The notes: generated from the sequence alone by a model not told the origin. A stretch of DNA of 64,000 nucleotides from Vibrio penaeicida (GCF_019977755.1 NZ_AP025144.1:1302001-1366000); one strand, 5' to 3'; positions 1 through 10,794 are shown, counted from the stretch's first letter. Numbers and translations: made by a program.

Positions 1-56
1 TCAGTAACTACTTCTTGAGTTCGAAGTGGGTATTTGCCGACAAAGAAACCAGTTAA
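1..56 (+). CDS. Possible 3' tail of a gene entering from the left edge
   Basis: Only one forward frame stays open from the edge. It encodes about 17 residues ending FADKETS and stops with TAA at 54-56. A strong hairpin follows within 45 bases, which fits the end of a gene convergent to ygiQ. The fragment is too short to assign a family, and it could be chance. Confidence 0.3.
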   Translation, partial: SNYFLSSKWVFADKETS

Positions 57-96
57 TGAAGACCTAGCAGCAAGCGATGACTCTGAAAAAACAAAT

Positions 97-125
97 AAAA
101 ATGCGACCAATTGGTCGCATTTTTT
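97..125. terminator. Bidirectional Rho-independent terminator
   Basis: A perfect 20-base palindrome (101-120, arms ATGCGACCAA and TTGGTCGCAT) is flanked by A residues on the left and a T run on the right. It can therefore end transcription from either side. It lies just after the ygiQ stop and after the possible gene tail at the left edge. Confidence 0.85.
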
Positions 126-149
126 GTCTCTGGCTCCATCAATAACTTT

Positions 150-2408
150 CTATTGATGTGCTTTAGCGCGATGCCTCTGCTTATTCTTTGGCTTGCTAGA
201 GCCAGCAGATTGATGCGCGGGTTTACCTTGCCCTTTGGATTTCGGCTTGGTGGAAGGCTTACCCTTTCCATTTTCTTTACGGCTATCAGGCTTACGGATA
301 TCGGGCTGATTCTTGGTATGCTTGGTCGCAAAGCGGTTTGCACCATGCCTACCAGAACGGCGGCGCTGCGCAGGCGTTTTGGAGTCAATATCTTCCGCAG
401 GAATCAAGCAGCCAGGTTTATCGCCAATAAGGTGCTTTTTGCCCATGCTGATCAGTGCTTCGCGAATGATTGGCCAGTTAGCCGGATCATGGTAACGAAG
501 TAGCGCTTTGTGTAAGCGTCGCTGCCTTTCTCCTTTAGCAACGGGGATATCTTCACGTTGTTTGTATTTCACTCGCTTGAGTGGATTGGTTTCCGAGTAA
601 TACATGGAGGTCGCATTACACATCGGAGACGGGTAGAAGTTCTGGACTTGGTCGCACTCAAAATTATTCGATTTTAACCACAGTGCCAAGTTCACCATGT
701 CTTCTTCTTCAGTACCTGGGTGCGCAGCAATGAAGTAAGGGATCAAATACTGTTTTTTCCCGGCTTCTTTACTGAACTTTTCAAACATTTCTTTGAATCG
801 GTCATAGGTACCCATGCCCGGCTTCATCATCTTATCTAGCGGGCCTTTTTCAGTGTGCTCGGGCGCTATTTTCAAATAGCCACCTACGTGATGCGTGACA
901 AGCTCTTTCACGTATTCTGGAGATTCAATGGCTAAGTCGTAGCGAACACCAGACGCGATCATGACTTTCTTGATGCCTTTTACTTTGCGCGCTTCTCGAT
1001 ACAAATCGATGGTGTGCTTGTGGTCGGTGTCTAGCTTATGGCATATCCCCGGGAATACACAGGAAGGTCTTCGACAGTTCTGTTCTGCACGTGGGTCGGA
1101 GCAACCGAGGCGATACATGTTGGCCGTTGGTCCACCTAAATCAGAAATGGTACCGGTAAAGCCTGGGACTTTATCGCGAATTTCTTCCATCTCGTTAAGG
1201 ATCGACTCTTTCGAACGGTTTTGAATAATACGTCCTTCGTGCTCTGTTATCGAACAGAAAGAGCAGCCACCAAAACAACCACGCATGATATTGACTGAGG
1301 TTTTAATCATGTCATAAGCGGGGATCTTCGCATTACCATACATAGGGTGCGGAACGCGGGCGTAAGGCAGCCCAAACACAAAATCCATTTCTTCTGTTGT
1401 CAGCGGAATAGGCGCTTGGTTCACCCAAAGTTCGCGATCGCCGTGTTTTTGAATGAGCGCGCGCCCAGAATAAGGGTTAGTTTCCAGGTGCATGATTCGG
1501 CTGGCATGCGCGTAGAGAATACGGTCGTTTTTCAGCTTTTCGAAAGGGGGTATTCTCACTGCGGTGGTTTTTGCATCGTGCCTTGATGGTTGAATAGTGA
1601 CAGCCTTGGCTACCTTTTCTTCTTCCTTCGGCTTTGTTTCACATTGCGTTTCTACCTGATAAGGGTTCGTCGGAACGAACGCTTTTCCCGGCTTTTCAAT
1701 ACGAGAAGAATCAATAACTTTGAAATGCTCTGGAGCAGCGGCTAGGTTTACTGCTGTGCCACGAATACTCGTGAGAGTGGAAATATCTTCGCCATTTGCC
1801 AGCCTATGAGCCACTTCCACTAACGCTCTTTCCGCGTTACCAAACAATAGAATATCGGCTTTAGCATCGAACAAAACCGAACGTCTAACTTTGTCTGACC
1901 AATAATCGTAGTGCGCGATACGACGAAGGCTCGCCTCAATACCACCTAAAACGATGGGGGCGTCTTTGTATGCCTCACGGCAACGCTGAGAGTAAACCAA
2001 GGTTGCACGGTCTGGGCGCTTTCCACCCTCGTTATTCGGTGTGTATGCATCGTCGTGACGAAGCTTTTTGTCTGCCGTATAACGGTTGATCATTGAATCC
2101 ATGTTGCCCGCGGTAATACCAAAAAAGAGGTTTGGTTTACCGAGTTTCATGAAATCGGATTTATCTTGCCATTCTGGCTGAGCCAAAATACCTACACGAA
2201 AACCTTGTGCCTCTAAAAGGCGTCCAATAATAGCCATACCAAAACTTGGGTGGTCGACGTAAGCGTCACCAGTGACGATGATGATATCGCAACTGTCCCA
2301 ACCAAGTGCATCCATCTCTTTCCTACTGGTGGGCAGAAAAGGGGCGACACCGTAACATTCAGCCCAGTATTTTGGATATTGATCGATTGGAGTGGGTTTG
2401 TTGTGCAT
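150..2408 (-). CDS. ygiQ: YgiQ family radical SAM protein
   Basis: A 752-residue cytosolic protein of the UPF0313/YgiQ family. The N-terminal part (from about residue 30, with the YVDHPSFG segment) is the family-specific domain. A radical SAM core follows with the CxxxCxxC iron-sulfur motif at Cys378, Cys382 and Cys385 in [18 protein letters not shown]. The last 70 or so residues are rich in Lys, Pro and Ser ([10 protein letters not shown]), a typical disordered tail. The substrate of the family is not established as far as I know. The gene stands alone: the histidine kinase gene upstream ends 140 bases away on the same strand, and a terminator follows the stop. A small hairpin at 2468-2486 in the upstream gap may be regulatory. 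Confidence 0.93.
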   Translation of the reverse strand: MHNKPTPIDQYPKYWAECYGVAPFLPTSRKEMDALGWDSCDIIIVTGDAYVDHPSFGMAIIGRLLEAQGFRVGILAQPEWQDKSDFMKLGKPNLFFGITAGNMDSMINRYTADKKLRHDDAYTPNNEGGKRPDRATLVYSQRCREAYKDAPIVLGGIEASLRRIAHYDYWSDKVRRSVLFDAKADILLFGNAERALVEVAHRLANGEDISTLTSIRGTAVNLAAAPEHFKVIDSSRIEKPGKAFVPTNPYQVETQCETKPKEEEKVAKAVTIQPSRHDAKTTAVRIPPFEKLKNDRILYAHASRIMHLETNPYSGRALIQKHGDRELWVNQAPIPLTTEEMDFVFGLPYARVPHPMYGNAKIPAYDMIKTSVNIMRGCFGGCSFCSITEHEGRIIQNRSKESILNEMEEIRDKVPGFTGTISDLGGPTANMYRLGCSDPRAEQNCRRPSCVFPGICHKLDTDHKHTIDLYREARKVKGIKKVMIASGVRYDLAIESPEYVKELVTHHVGGYLKIAPEHTEKGPLDKMMKPGMGTYDRFKEMFEKFSKEAGKKQYLIPYFIAAHPGTEEEDMVNLALWLKSNNFECDQVQNFYPSPMCNATSMYYSETNPLKRVKYKQREDIPVAKGERQRRLHKALLRYHDPANWPIIREALISMGKKHLIGDKPGCLIPAEDIDSKTPAQRRRSGRHGANRFATKHTKNQPDIRKPDSRKENGKGKPSTKPKSKGQGKPAHQSAGSSKPKNKQRHRAKAHQ

Positions 2409-2548
2409 TTTTTGACCTCAGCGTTAGGAGGCGGGAATTATAGCGGCATAAAACCTTCCTGACTAGGTTCTCATTTCACATGAGAATTATTCGTATTTAT
2501 GAGGCTGCAAGGCTTACATATAAAGGCTCAATCGATATTTCATACCCT

Positions 2549-5500
2549 TTAAGAAAGGTATTGATTTAGCCTTAAAAACAGTTGTTCTTGGTGCTCAGAA
2601 ATACGTGTAATTACACTGGGATCCGGAAGCTGATTTTGGGATTTTACCTGTTTTTCAATTTCATCCATCAAAGTGTAAAGGCTGTGCGCACCAATTTGGC
2701 TACTTGTCCCTTTGAGGGTATGAGAGTGGACCTTTATTTCACTGACATCTCCGTTATCAATGGCAGAGATAAGCTGGTGAATTTGTTCTGGAGTTTCCTC
2801 CATAAAAGCGCTGAGCACGACGTTTAAAGCGCCTTTATCGTTGAACATCATATGCAGAGCTTCACGTTCATCCCATATAGGATCATTCTTATCGTTTACG
2901 GCACTGTGTTCATCCATGCCGGCACTGGAATTTGAAGGGGTTGATGAGATTGAAGAGTTTGAGTGGTTTGAAGAGAAATTAAGCCATTTTGATAACACCG
3001 ATTCTAAGCTCTCTGGGTTAACGGGTTTACTTATGTAATCGTTCATGCCTGCAGCAAGACATTTTTCCATATCACCCTTCATGGCGTTGGCTGTCATGGC
3101 AATAATTGGAATGCTTTGGTAGTTTTGCCCCGCTTCTCCGTCTCTGATCGCCATTGTGGCCTCATATCCATCCATTTCAGGCATTTGGCAATCCATTAAA
3201 ATCAGTTGGTAGGATGTGGAAGATTGCAACGATTGGAGAGCCGCGAGACCGTTTCCAGCAATATCTGATCGGATGCCTAGGTTTTCAAGCATTCCTTGCG
3301 CGACAAGTTGGTTGATATCGTTATCCTCTACTAGAAGGATTCGGTTTTGTGCTTGTTTCAAATACGGATCTGCGGCCTCGTGTTGGTCATATTTTGATTT
3401 CGACTCTCTTGACGTTAAATATTGAGAGTCGAATGCTGTTTCGTGAGGTAAGTTTTCCATTGTTGTGTCACCTTCTCGGAGCTGAATAGAGAAAGAGAAG
3501 GTAGAACCTTGCCCTAGTTGGCTCGAGACTTCTAACGACCCTCCCATCAGTAAGCACAGTTGTTTCGTGATGGAAAGACCCAAGCCAGTGCCGCCAAATT
3601 GGCGCGTGGTTGAGGTGTCGGCCTGTGTAAAGGCGTCAAATAAACCACTTAGCTGCTCTTTCTTAATGCCGATTCCTGAATCCGTTACTGAGCATTGAAA
3701 GACTAAAAGCTCGCCTTCGGCTTTCGTGAGTTGAGCATCTACTTTTATTTCGCCTTGGTCGGTGAACTTGAAAGCGTTACCCACTAGATTATTCAATATT
3801 TGTAGAAGCCTCGTTGGATCGCCTTTTACCGACGGAGTAGAAACATTTTGAGCATCTAAATGGAAACTGATTTGTTTCTCTTGCGCTTTGATAGCATTGA
3901 TTTCTTTGAATCGAGTAAGCAATTCTAATAGGTCGAAATTCACTTCTTCCAAATCTAACTTTCCTGCATCGATTTTGGAGAAATCTAAAATATCGTCAAT
4001 GATGGTGAGAAGAGATTTGGCACTGGATTGAGCCAAATTTAGGTAGTGGCTCTGATTGTCGGTAAGCTCATTTTTATTGATGAGATCCAGCATGCCAAGT
4101 ACACCATTCATTGGAGTACGTATTTCATGGCTCATATTGGCAAGAAATTCACTTTTGGCTTTTGCCGCTTCCACGGCTTTGTTTTTTGCATCCAAAATCG
4201 TTTTTTCATACTCAATTTGATCGGTGATATCTCTAAAGCTCCATACTCGCCCTACAAGTGTTCCTTCTTGCAACATTGGGTGAGAAATTCTCTCTATAAT
4301 CTTCCCATTTCTTAGCTCTAACGTGTCGAACGAGCGCTCAAGGCTGCCAGCATTTAACTGATCAGGGGAGAGTGTGAATGAAGACGGGTCAACAAGCTGA
4401 GAGCGAATTTGGTGAACGAAACTCAATGAACCGCCTTCTTGAGTGTACAAGCTTGGAAGCTGCCAAATTTGACAGAATTGCTGATTCATTTTTAGGTAGT
4501 GGCCATGTTTGTCGGTGACAAGCAGCCCGTTCTCGGCAGAGTGCAATATGGTTTCCATTAAAGACACGGTTTCTTTCAGTTTTTCTTCCGATTCTTTAAT
4601 GTTGGTTAAATCCTCAACGGACACAAAAACACCCGCGACTTCTCCATCTACTATATCTGGCAAATATGTCGCTCTGATATGCCTAGATTGCCCCAATCCA
4701 GCATCTATTCGGCTTTCAAATTGAGTTTCTTTACCTGCCAGACTTTGCTCTAGATAAGGGAGAACTTCATTGAATATTTTTTCTCCAAGTATGAGCTTTA
4801 TATGCTGATTTAAGATTTCATTTTCCGGTAACCCAAACCAATCTTGGTAGGCTCGGTTTACAAACCTGTAGTGAAGATCTTTACCGACGTAAGAGAACAA
4901 TTGGGGAGCGTTATCGCTAATGCCTTTGATGTATTTATTTGCTTCAGAAAGCTGAAAATCTTTGATTTCTTTTTCTTTTAGCGCTTCCTTACGGGTGAAT
5001 ATTTCTTCATTTAGGCGCTCAATGGACGTGGTTTTGGACTGCAGACCATCCACCATTCCGTTAATCGCTTGTCCCAGCTCAGCGAGCTCGTCTTTCCCAA
5101 GCGAAGGAATGTTGATATCCAGATTGCCTTGTCCAATGTGGTAGGTCGCTCGGTGCAACAAAGCGAGACGGTGCAAAACCAGCTTTCTGAGGAGTACAAC
5201 AATAACCGTGGCGATAATGAAACTGCCTGTGATAAATGAGAGTAAAACGAATTGATTGGAGTCGTAAATAGGTTGAAAAGCTTTGTCTCTATCGTAAACA
5301 ACCACCGCTTTGAGTACAGCACCTGTACGATCTAATGTTTTACTTGCCGTCAGCTCTGAGTGGCTTTGTAAGTACGTTTTTCCTTGTGAATAGGTATTGT
5401 TAGAAAGAAGAAGATCGCCTTGCGCATAGGACGCATAGATTTTATCTTCCATGTCGGTAAGTAAGACGAGCTTAAGTGGTCGACCTGCATTGATGATGGA

Positions 5501-6115
5501 CTGATTGATCTCTCCGAGTAAGTCGTAAGCAATTTTTGTCCAATTTGTTGAGATGATGACTTTACCTAAACTCCGACCTCGGATCTTAATTTCGGCTGTA
5601 AACCATTGTGATAAGTGCTGGTCTAACCCTAATGTAGGAAGGTAAGGGTCGTAGAGAATGTCACTAACGACTGTTTTGCCTTCTATGGATTCCTTGTACA
5701 TAGGGTGTTGAGTCACACTTTCCAGCAACAGCCTTTCTCCGTTAATTTTATTGCCTTCCGTGTCGACGGTGGACGTGGCAAATACGGTGTTTTCTTCATC
5801 GAGAATTAAAATGTAGTTAATTAACGGATACACCTCTAGCAAGCTATTCAGTATTTGGTTAATCCCTCTGTTTTCCAGTAAGTCGAGTGCTTTCGCTATG
5901 TCTCTGTTTTTAGAAATGATGTTAGCCATCGCAATGTTGCCTTCAATGTTTGTATTGAGGCGCTTCAGTGCATAGCTAGAGTCTAGAGCCATCTCATTGT
6001 ATAAGCGGTCAGACATCTCGGATTTGGTGTTAGATACCAGCAAGTACCCCATTACAGCCATGAGAATACTCAGTGTTGTAATGACAGTAAAAACAACCTT
6101 CGTTGTGAGTTTCAT
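2549..6115 (-). CDS. Hybrid sensor histidine kinase (PAS-PAS-HisKA-HATPase-REC-HPt)
   Basis: A 1188-residue membrane kinase with the full phosphorelay set in one chain. A transmembrane segment near residues 8-27 and a second near 285-310 enclose a periplasmic sensor domain of about 250 residues, probably Cache/dCache-like. HAMP and two PAS regions follow. The H-box SHEIRTPMNG places the phospho-His at residue 663, and the ATPase has DSGIGI and GGTGLGLSI boxes. The receiver Asp is 975 (ILMDCQMPEMDG). A C-terminal HPt domain has its His at 1132 (HSHTLKGTSSQ). A TTG at 6127 would extend the frame, but I chose ATG 6113-6115. It overlaps the stop of the upstream binding-protein gene as ATGA, a sign of translational coupling. 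Architecture resembles LuxQ/BarA-type kinases; the signal and the output regulator are unknown. Confidence 0.92.
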   Translation of the reverse strand: MKLTTKVVFTVITTLSILMAVMGYLLVSNTKSEMSDRLYNEMALDSSYALKRLNTNIEGNIAMANIISKNRDIAKALDLLENRGINQILNSLLEVYPLINYILILDEENTVFATSTVDTEGNKINGERLLLESVTQHPMYKESIEGKTVVSDILYDPYLPTLGLDQHLSQWFTAEIKIRGRSLGKVIISTNWTKIAYDLLGEINQSIINAGRPLKLVLLTDMEDKIYASYAQGDLLLSNNTYSQGKTYLQSHSELTASKTLDRTGAVLKAVVVYDRDKAFQPIYDSNQFVLLSFITGSFIIATVIVVLLRKLVLHRLALLHRATYHIGQGNLDINIPSLGKDELAELGQAINGMVDGLQSKTTSIERLNEEIFTRKEALKEKEIKDFQLSEANKYIKGISDNAPQLFSYVGKDLHYRFVNRAYQDWFGLPENEILNQHIKLILGEKIFNEVLPYLEQSLAGKETQFESRIDAGLGQSRHIRATYLPDIVDGEVAGVFVSVEDLTNIKESEEKLKETVSLMETILHSAENGLLVTDKHGHYLKMNQQFCQIWQLPSLYTQEGGSLSFVHQIRSQLVDPSSFTLSPDQLNAGSLERSFDTLELRNGKIIERISHPMLQEGTLVGRVWSFRDITDQIEYEKTILDAKNKAVEAAKAKSEFLANMSHEIRTPMNGVLGMLDLINKNELTDNQSHYLNLAQSSAKSLLTIIDDILDFSKIDAGKLDLEEVNFDLLELLTRFKEINAIKAQEKQISFHLDAQNVSTPSVKGDPTRLLQILNNLVGNAFKFTDQGEIKVDAQLTKAEGELLVFQCSVTDSGIGIKKEQLSGLFDAFTQADTSTTRQFGGTGLGLSITKQLCLLMGGSLEVSSQLGQGSTFSFSIQLREGDTTMENLPHETAFDSQYLTSRESKSKYDQHEAADPYLKQAQNRILLVEDNDINQLVAQGMLENLGIRSDIAGNGLAALQSLQSSTSYQLILMDCQMPEMDGYEATMAIRDGEAGQNYQSIPIIAMTANAMKGDMEKCLAAGMNDYISKPVNPESLESVLSKWLNFSSNHSNSSISSTPSNSSAGMDEHSAVNDKNDPIWDEREALHMMFNDKGALNVVLSAFMEETPEQIHQLISAIDNGDVSEIKVHSHTLKGTSSQIGAHSLYTLMDEIEKQVKSQNQLPDPSVITRISEHQEQLFLRLNQYLS

Positions 6116-7161
6116 TCGTCGACCCAAATGAGTTGATCGCGAATATCGACCGATATGGATATTCCCATCATGTTTATTGCTTTTGTATTAACCATAAAGA
6201 GCGGTGGCTCTTGGAGCTCTGATTGAAGCTGCGTTGGTGGCACATCATTAACTAAGATTTGTCCTGCTTTCTCCCCTGCCATTTTCCCAAGCGTATAGAA
6301 ATCGGCGACGGGTCCAAAGGTAGAGCCTTTCAAAATGCCGGATTTATTGGAGCTTAAAATCGGAATTTTGTGTTGATGAGATAGAGTAATGAGTGCTTCT
6401 TCCCCTCCCGATTGCATAAGGGTGTCTGTGGTGGTCATAAAAACATCGACCTTACCTAGTTGGTCCATGGCCAGTTCAGATACGTGTTCTACGCTTGTCG
6501 CTGCCAAAATCTTTACCGTTATCCCTTCTTTTTTCATTAGACGTAAAATATTGGAAGCCTGGATTTTAGAATTAGGCTCTCCTTTACGGTGAAAAATCGC
6601 TATTTTACGAGTCTCTGGAAGAACCTTTTTAAGTAGGGCGACATAGTGTTTGTTAGACACATAGTTACTGGTGCCAACGAGGTTGTTGCCTGAATAATCG
6701 AACGAATCTATCAACCCTGAATCGGCTGGATAAGTCACAATCGAAAATACAATTGGTGTGCTTGTCGGCAGTACGTTCTTGATGATGGTTGTGCCCGGAG
6801 TAGTCAATGAGTAAACCAAATCTGGTCGAGCATCTTTGATTTTGTTGGCGACTTTGGTTTGTAATTCTTTGTTAGCACCTGTTTTGCCCATAATGAACGA
6901 GGCGTTTTTTCCTTCCTGTATTCCATATATGGCAAGCCCAGCTTTAAAGCCAGCCACGCTATCTGGATAACCGCTCCATGTTGCTAGCCCAATCACGTAA
7001 TTCACGTTTACCGTTGTAGCAAAAACTTGGCTCGGTGTGATTGCACCAAGTGATATGACGATGAATGAAATTAATACAATGTGTCTATTTGACCACTGGT
7101 GGATGAGTGCATGGCAATAATAAGTATATGGTTTTAGTTGAGCTGAATTGGAACGTCCCAT
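6112..7161 (-). CDS. ABC-type periplasmic substrate-binding protein, probable sensor partner
   Basis: A 349-residue protein resembling the ABC_sub_bind family (tryptophan/nucleoside-type periplasmic binding proteins). It has an N-terminal hydrophobic segment at about residues 29-48 (IVLISFIVISLGAI) ending in a likely cleavage site FAT, then the two-lobe binding fold (GLATWSGYPDSVAGFKAGL; SLTTPGTTIIKNVLP; PIVFSIVTYPADSGL). No ABC permease or ATPase lies nearby. The stop codon overlaps the start of the hybrid kinase gene by 4 bases, so this protein more likely presents a ligand to the kinase, as LuxP does for LuxQ, than feeds a transporter. The long hydrophilic stretch before the signal region suggests that the true start could lie further in. 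Confidence 0.8.
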   Translation of the reverse strand: MGRSNSAQLKPYTYYCHALIHQWSNRHIVLISFIVISLGAITPSQVFATTVNVNYVIGLATWSGYPDSVAGFKAGLAIYGIQEGKNASFIMGKTGANKELQTKVANKIKDARPDLVYSLTTPGTTIIKNVLPTSTPIVFSIVTYPADSGLIDSFDYSGNNLVGTSNYVSNKHYVALLKKVLPETRKIAIFHRKGEPNSKIQASNILRLMKKEGITVKILAATSVEHVSELAMDQLGKVDVFMTTTDTLMQSGGEEALITLSHQHKIPILSSNKSGILKGSTFGPVADFYTLGKMAGEKAGQILVNDVPPTQLQSELQEPPLFMVNTKAINMMGISISVDIRDQLIWVDE

Positions 7162-7457
7162 TGATTATTTCTCTTGTCATTTGTTCGATGGACACGAGTG
7201 GCTTTAGAGCTAACTGCCTAAAGATAAGGCTAGGAGAGATTGAGGGCGTTTCAAGTGTGAGGTGTAAAGAAACCCCAATATATTGGTGAGCAATTTTTGC
7301 GCTTTTATGAAAAGGGATTGACATCACACAACAGCAGCTAATTTGGATGAAGTGCTTTTTTTTCAAACAAATGTTGATCCAGTCACGCCCGATTATTTAA
7401 GAGTTTGCTTGAATGTAATAAGAGTTCTTAGTTGCAATGTAAGGGGTTGCATCGAAT

Positions 7458-9935
7458 ATGAATACATCGCTAATTTCAGTGTTGAACGCTATGAGTATTT
7501 CCAGTGGGGAAGAAGGGGAGGTGCAGGGTTATAAAGCCGCAAATTGGCGTTGGAATGCCAGTAGTGACGAGTTTCAGTTTCTAGACCCCTTTTTAGTCGA
7601 GAGCATTCATAGCCAGTTTAAAGTTCAGACTATTGCTGATCTTTTGAAAATAATGCCGGTAAACGATAAAAAAAAGCTGGTAGGCGCGCTTCAGTCAACG
7701 CATGAATGCAATTCGAAACACTCAATTTTCTGTGTTCTAACCCCAACGAAAGGGTTACTTATTTATTGTGAAGTCGAAGTAAGTCGAGCGGAAGGTGATG
7801 TTCTTTTGGGTTATATCCGACCGTTGTTCTACTTATCTTCTATGTACGAAATCGGGCAAATTTTCCAAGCGATATTTGAGAACCGACACCATGGTATTGT
7901 TATCACCGACAGTGATACTCGGATATTGGCTTGCAACCCTTATTTTATCGAACGTTCGGGCTATCAATTTAATGATTTGTTGGGCAAAAAAACGAGCCTG
8001 TTCAACGCAGGAAAACACAGTGATACTTTCTTTGAAGAAATTTGGCGATTGATTCATAGAGAGGGTCACTGGAGCGGCACCATTTTGTCTAAGCGAGCAA
8101 ATGGTCAAACGGAGCCTCAAGATCTCACTATCCAGAAAGTGGAGATGGCGAATGGTAAAACATATTTCGTGGGCTTTACTGTCGATTTATCCAATCACTT
8201 GTACCGAATTGCTGACACGGAATATGGTGGGATTGAATTGCTGACGCAACTTCCTAATGAAGACGAATTCAAATCAAAATTAGCCAACATGGTTAAACAT
8301 TACAGTCATTCTCATACCATTATTGTTTTGGCAATAGAACCTGCGTTCGATGAAGACTCTACGTTAGAGCAGAGGGTTGCGTTTTCAAACGCCGTTGCTC
8401 AGGTGGATGAGCAATACCTTTGTGGCTATAAAGGGGATAACTTGTTCGTGTGCGCACTAAAATGCGTCAATTCTGCCAATAGAGTTAGGGCTATCCATAG
8501 CGAGATCAGGCGCTTCATGACGGCTATTCGTCAGTTTGGTAACGAACATCTTTTCAAGCTCGTTACAAGAGGGAAAATTGGCGTATCTGTTCTTGGGTAC
8601 GATACCAATCAACCTAAAATGTTGGTTACTCATGCGACTCAGGCGATGTTGGAACAGCATTCGAGTAAAAAAGGGTACAACATAAGCTTCTTCGACCGTT
8701 CTATGCATGAAGAAACGGTTCGAAGGAAGAAGCTTGAGGAGCTTTTAACGGATTTTATCAAGAAAGAAAACATCGACGTGCACTTTCAGCCCATTGTTTC
8801 CACTGAAACCTGGCAAGTCATTAAATTTGAAGCACTTTGCCGCTTTCCTTCTGTTGAAGGACTCCAATATACACCTCAAGAAATGATCAATATTGCTGAA
8901 GACCTGAACCTTGTGTCGACTCTGGACAAAATTATTGGTTCCAAGTCGTTGCATTATCTTGAAAGAATTCATCGTCACTTCGGCAAGCATGTGGGGATTA
9001 CGATAAATCGCTCACTTAATACCAAAATGAGTGCGCAACAAGTGCTGACAAACACTTTGAATATGGTCGAGGAGTCGGGTGTGGACCCTAAACTGGTGAC
9101 CATTGAACTTACAGAAAGTGCCTATTTTGATAGTGAAGATTGCCATATACAGGCATTGAAAGCACTGAGACAAAGAGGTGTTAACGTCGCAATTGATGAT
9201 TTTGGTACTGGGTATTCGTCTTTTACTTACTTAAGCAATGGTCACTTCGATTATCTGAAAATCGATAGAGAATTCATATTCGATATAGAAATTGGCACAC
9301 ACAAATACTTCATTGTGAAAATGCTGGTGGATCTTTCTCATACCCTAGGTGTAAAAGTGATTGCCGAAGGTGTCGAAACCATACAAGAAATTGAGGTGCT
9401 TACTGGGTTGAGTGTGGATTACATACAGGGGTATTACTTCTCTAAACCCGTTTCTATTGATGATATTGAAACAGCACGTCACTACGTGAAAAAACAGAAC
9501 GAATTGCGTCGCTTTTCTCTGCCTAAGCAGGGGGCAGGAATACTGAGCTTGCATGAACAAATGTCGCCATTTTTAGAACCCAGCACGGCACTGAGTGAAG
9601 TGCATGAGATTTTCCTGCGAACAGATTTAGAAGCCATGGTGGTCACAGATAGTTTACATTGCGTTGGGGTGATTGATAGAGAAGTGTATAACCTTCATAT
9701 GACTTCAACGTTTGGCACTAAGTTAGAAACGCAACGCGACACGCAAATTCTAAAACGCAAACTTAGCCAAGTTATGAAAACGAAATTTACTGTTCTTAGC
9801 CATGCGACGTTACTTAAAGATGTTCCAGCACTTGTTAAAAAAGGCGTCCCATTGCCTTGGGTGATCGCCGGAGATAAAGGAGAGTGTTTAGGCATAGTGA
9901 CCAAGAACAAAGTGCTCAAGTTTTTAGCCAGTTGA
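7458..9935 (+). CDS. PAS / degenerate GGDEF / EAL protein with C-terminal CBS-like pair
   Basis: An 825-residue cytosolic signalling protein. A PAS domain lies near residues 130-250 (FENRHHGIVITDSDTRILAC). The GGDEF-like domain has GYKGDN in place of GGDEF near residue 325, so no cyclase activity is expected. The EAL domain keeps the residues of active phosphodiesterases: Glu458 in FEALCRF, NRS in GITINRS, IELTES, DDFGTGYSS, LKIDREF, AEGVET and the IQGYYFSKP end. The last 130 residues look like two CBS repeats (EAMVVTDS...GVIDRE; PWVIAGDKGECLGIV). Predicted role: hydrolysis of cyclic-di-GMP, with the degenerate GGDEF and CBS parts possibly binding nucleotides. It is divergent from the binding-protein/kinase pair across 296 bases, suggesting shared control. 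An AAGGGG sequence 11 bases upstream supports the start. Confidence 0.9.
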   Translation: MNTSLISVLNAMSISSGEEGEVQGYKAANWRWNASSDEFQFLDPFLVESIHSQFKVQTIADLLKIMPVNDKKKLVGALQSTHECNSKHSIFCVLTPTKGLLIYCEVEVSRAEGDVLLGYIRPLFYLSSMYEIGQIFQAIFENRHHGIVITDSDTRILACNPYFIERSGYQFNDLLGKKTSLFNAGKHSDTFFEEIWRLIHREGHWSGTILSKRANGQTEPQDLTIQKVEMANGKTYFVGFTVDLSNHLYRIADTEYGGIELLTQLPNEDEFKSKLANMVKHYSHSHTIIVLAIEPAFDEDSTLEQRVAFSNAVAQVDEQYLCGYKGDNLFVCALKCVNSANRVRAIHSEIRRFMTAIRQFGNEHLFKLVTRGKIGVSVLGYDTNQPKMLVTHATQAMLEQHSSKKGYNISFFDRSMHEETVRRKKLEELLTDFIKKENIDVHFQPIVSTETWQVIKFEALCRFPSVEGLQYTPQEMINIAEDLNLVSTLDKIIGSKSLHYLERIHRHFGKHVGITINRSLNTKMSAQQVLTNTLNMVEESGVDPKLVTIELTESAYFDSEDCHIQALKALRQRGVNVAIDDFGTGYSSFTYLSNGHFDYLKIDREFIFDIEIGTHKYFIVKMLVDLSHTLGVKVIAEGVETIQEIEVLTGLSVDYIQGYYFSKPVSIDDIETARHYVKKQNELRRFSLPKQGAGILSLHEQMSPFLEPSTALSEVHEIFLRTDLEAMVVTDSLHCVGVIDREVYNLHMTSTFGTKLETQRDTQILKRKLSQVMKTKFTVLSHATLLKDVPALVKKGVPLPWVIAGDKGECLGIVTKNKVLKFLAS

Positions 9936-10046
9936 GGTTACTAGGGTGTAACGTAAGGCTAACGAGTTGTTAAAGGTGGTTACTTGGGTAATTAGAGTCT
10001 GTTATTATCCGAGCCACAATTTTGAATGACGTAACTCTGCCTAATA

Positions 10047-10721
10047 ATGCTTGATTATTTTCTCGCTCAATTGCTTCCGATGACACTGGGAGCACAATTG
10101 GTTATCACTTTAGTGCTGCAAAAAGGGGACATTTGCCCAGGGCAAAGAGGTCGTTTGCACAAGCTTTTGCCTGCCTTCATCGCATTGTGGATAGCGACCG
10201 CGACCATTAGCCTACTTGGATTGGTAACGGCTGGTGTTTTGGTGGCGTTTTATTCTAAAGTCCAAACGGGAAAAACACGTGAAACGGGCTCTTTCCACAT
10301 ATTGAATTTATCGGCATTGAGTGGATTGATAGCACTCGCACATGTGATAGCGCAAAGTTTCACATTTTGGGGTGGGGTCAATGTTGCTATTTCTGGCATC
10401 TTGTTAGGTGCGGCATTTGCGCAGCTTATGTTGGTAGTTTCTCGCTCTCGATTACAAGCCTTCCATCGTATATTACCTATTACCGGTATCGTCAGCGGAA
10501 TGCTCTTTGCCGTCGTCTCATTAGTTCAGGCGTATCAGCTTCCTCCCGAAGCCATAGAGCACTTTACCACTCAAATTTTAGCGGGCTTTGCGATGTTAAT
10601 CACTGCGCTCCTAATCTGGTGCTGGCATATGTTGTTTAACCAAACGCCAACTAAAATTCAGTTAAGTGTGGCAGTGTGTTGCCTACTTGCCTCACAATTT
10701 GGGTTCCAGTCTCTAATATAA
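10047..10721 (+). CDS. Multi-pass inner-membrane protein of unknown function
   Basis: A 224-residue, very hydrophobic protein with about seven membrane segments (for example LPAFIALWIATATISLLGLV, ILLGAAFAQLMLVV and ILAGFAMLITALLIWCW). The layout of helices with short loops resembles DMSO-reductase membrane anchor (DmsC-like) proteins, but I see no partner molybdoenzyme or iron-sulfur subunit, so this is only a structural impression. It sits alone between the EAL gene and the DUF4250 gene, transcribed in the same direction as both. Confidence 0.7.
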   Translation: MLDYFLAQLLPMTLGAQLVITLVLQKGDICPGQRGRLHKLLPAFIALWIATATISLLGLVTAGVLVAFYSKVQTGKTRETGSFHILNLSALSGLIALAHVIAQSFTFWGGVNVAISGILLGAAFAQLMLVVSRSRLQAFHRILPITGIVSGMLFAVVSLVQAYQLPPEAIEHFTTQILAGFAMLITALLIWCWHMLFNQTPTKIQLSVAVCCLLASQFGFQSLI

Positions 10722-10794
10722 TACTTCTATCAAATAGCACTTTTCCTAATAGACGCTAACCTTTAATTAGGTAACCTGAAAAGGGGAAAGTGCC

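Noticed and set aside
6116..6127. TTG start that extends the hybrid kinase by four codons
   Set aside because: The ATG at 6113-6115 overlaps the upstream stop as ATGA and starts a normal membrane anchor.
7458..9935. Diguanylate cyclase activity of the GGDEF region
   Set aside because: The active motif is GYKGDN, so synthesis of c-di-GMP is not expected; only the EAL part appears active.
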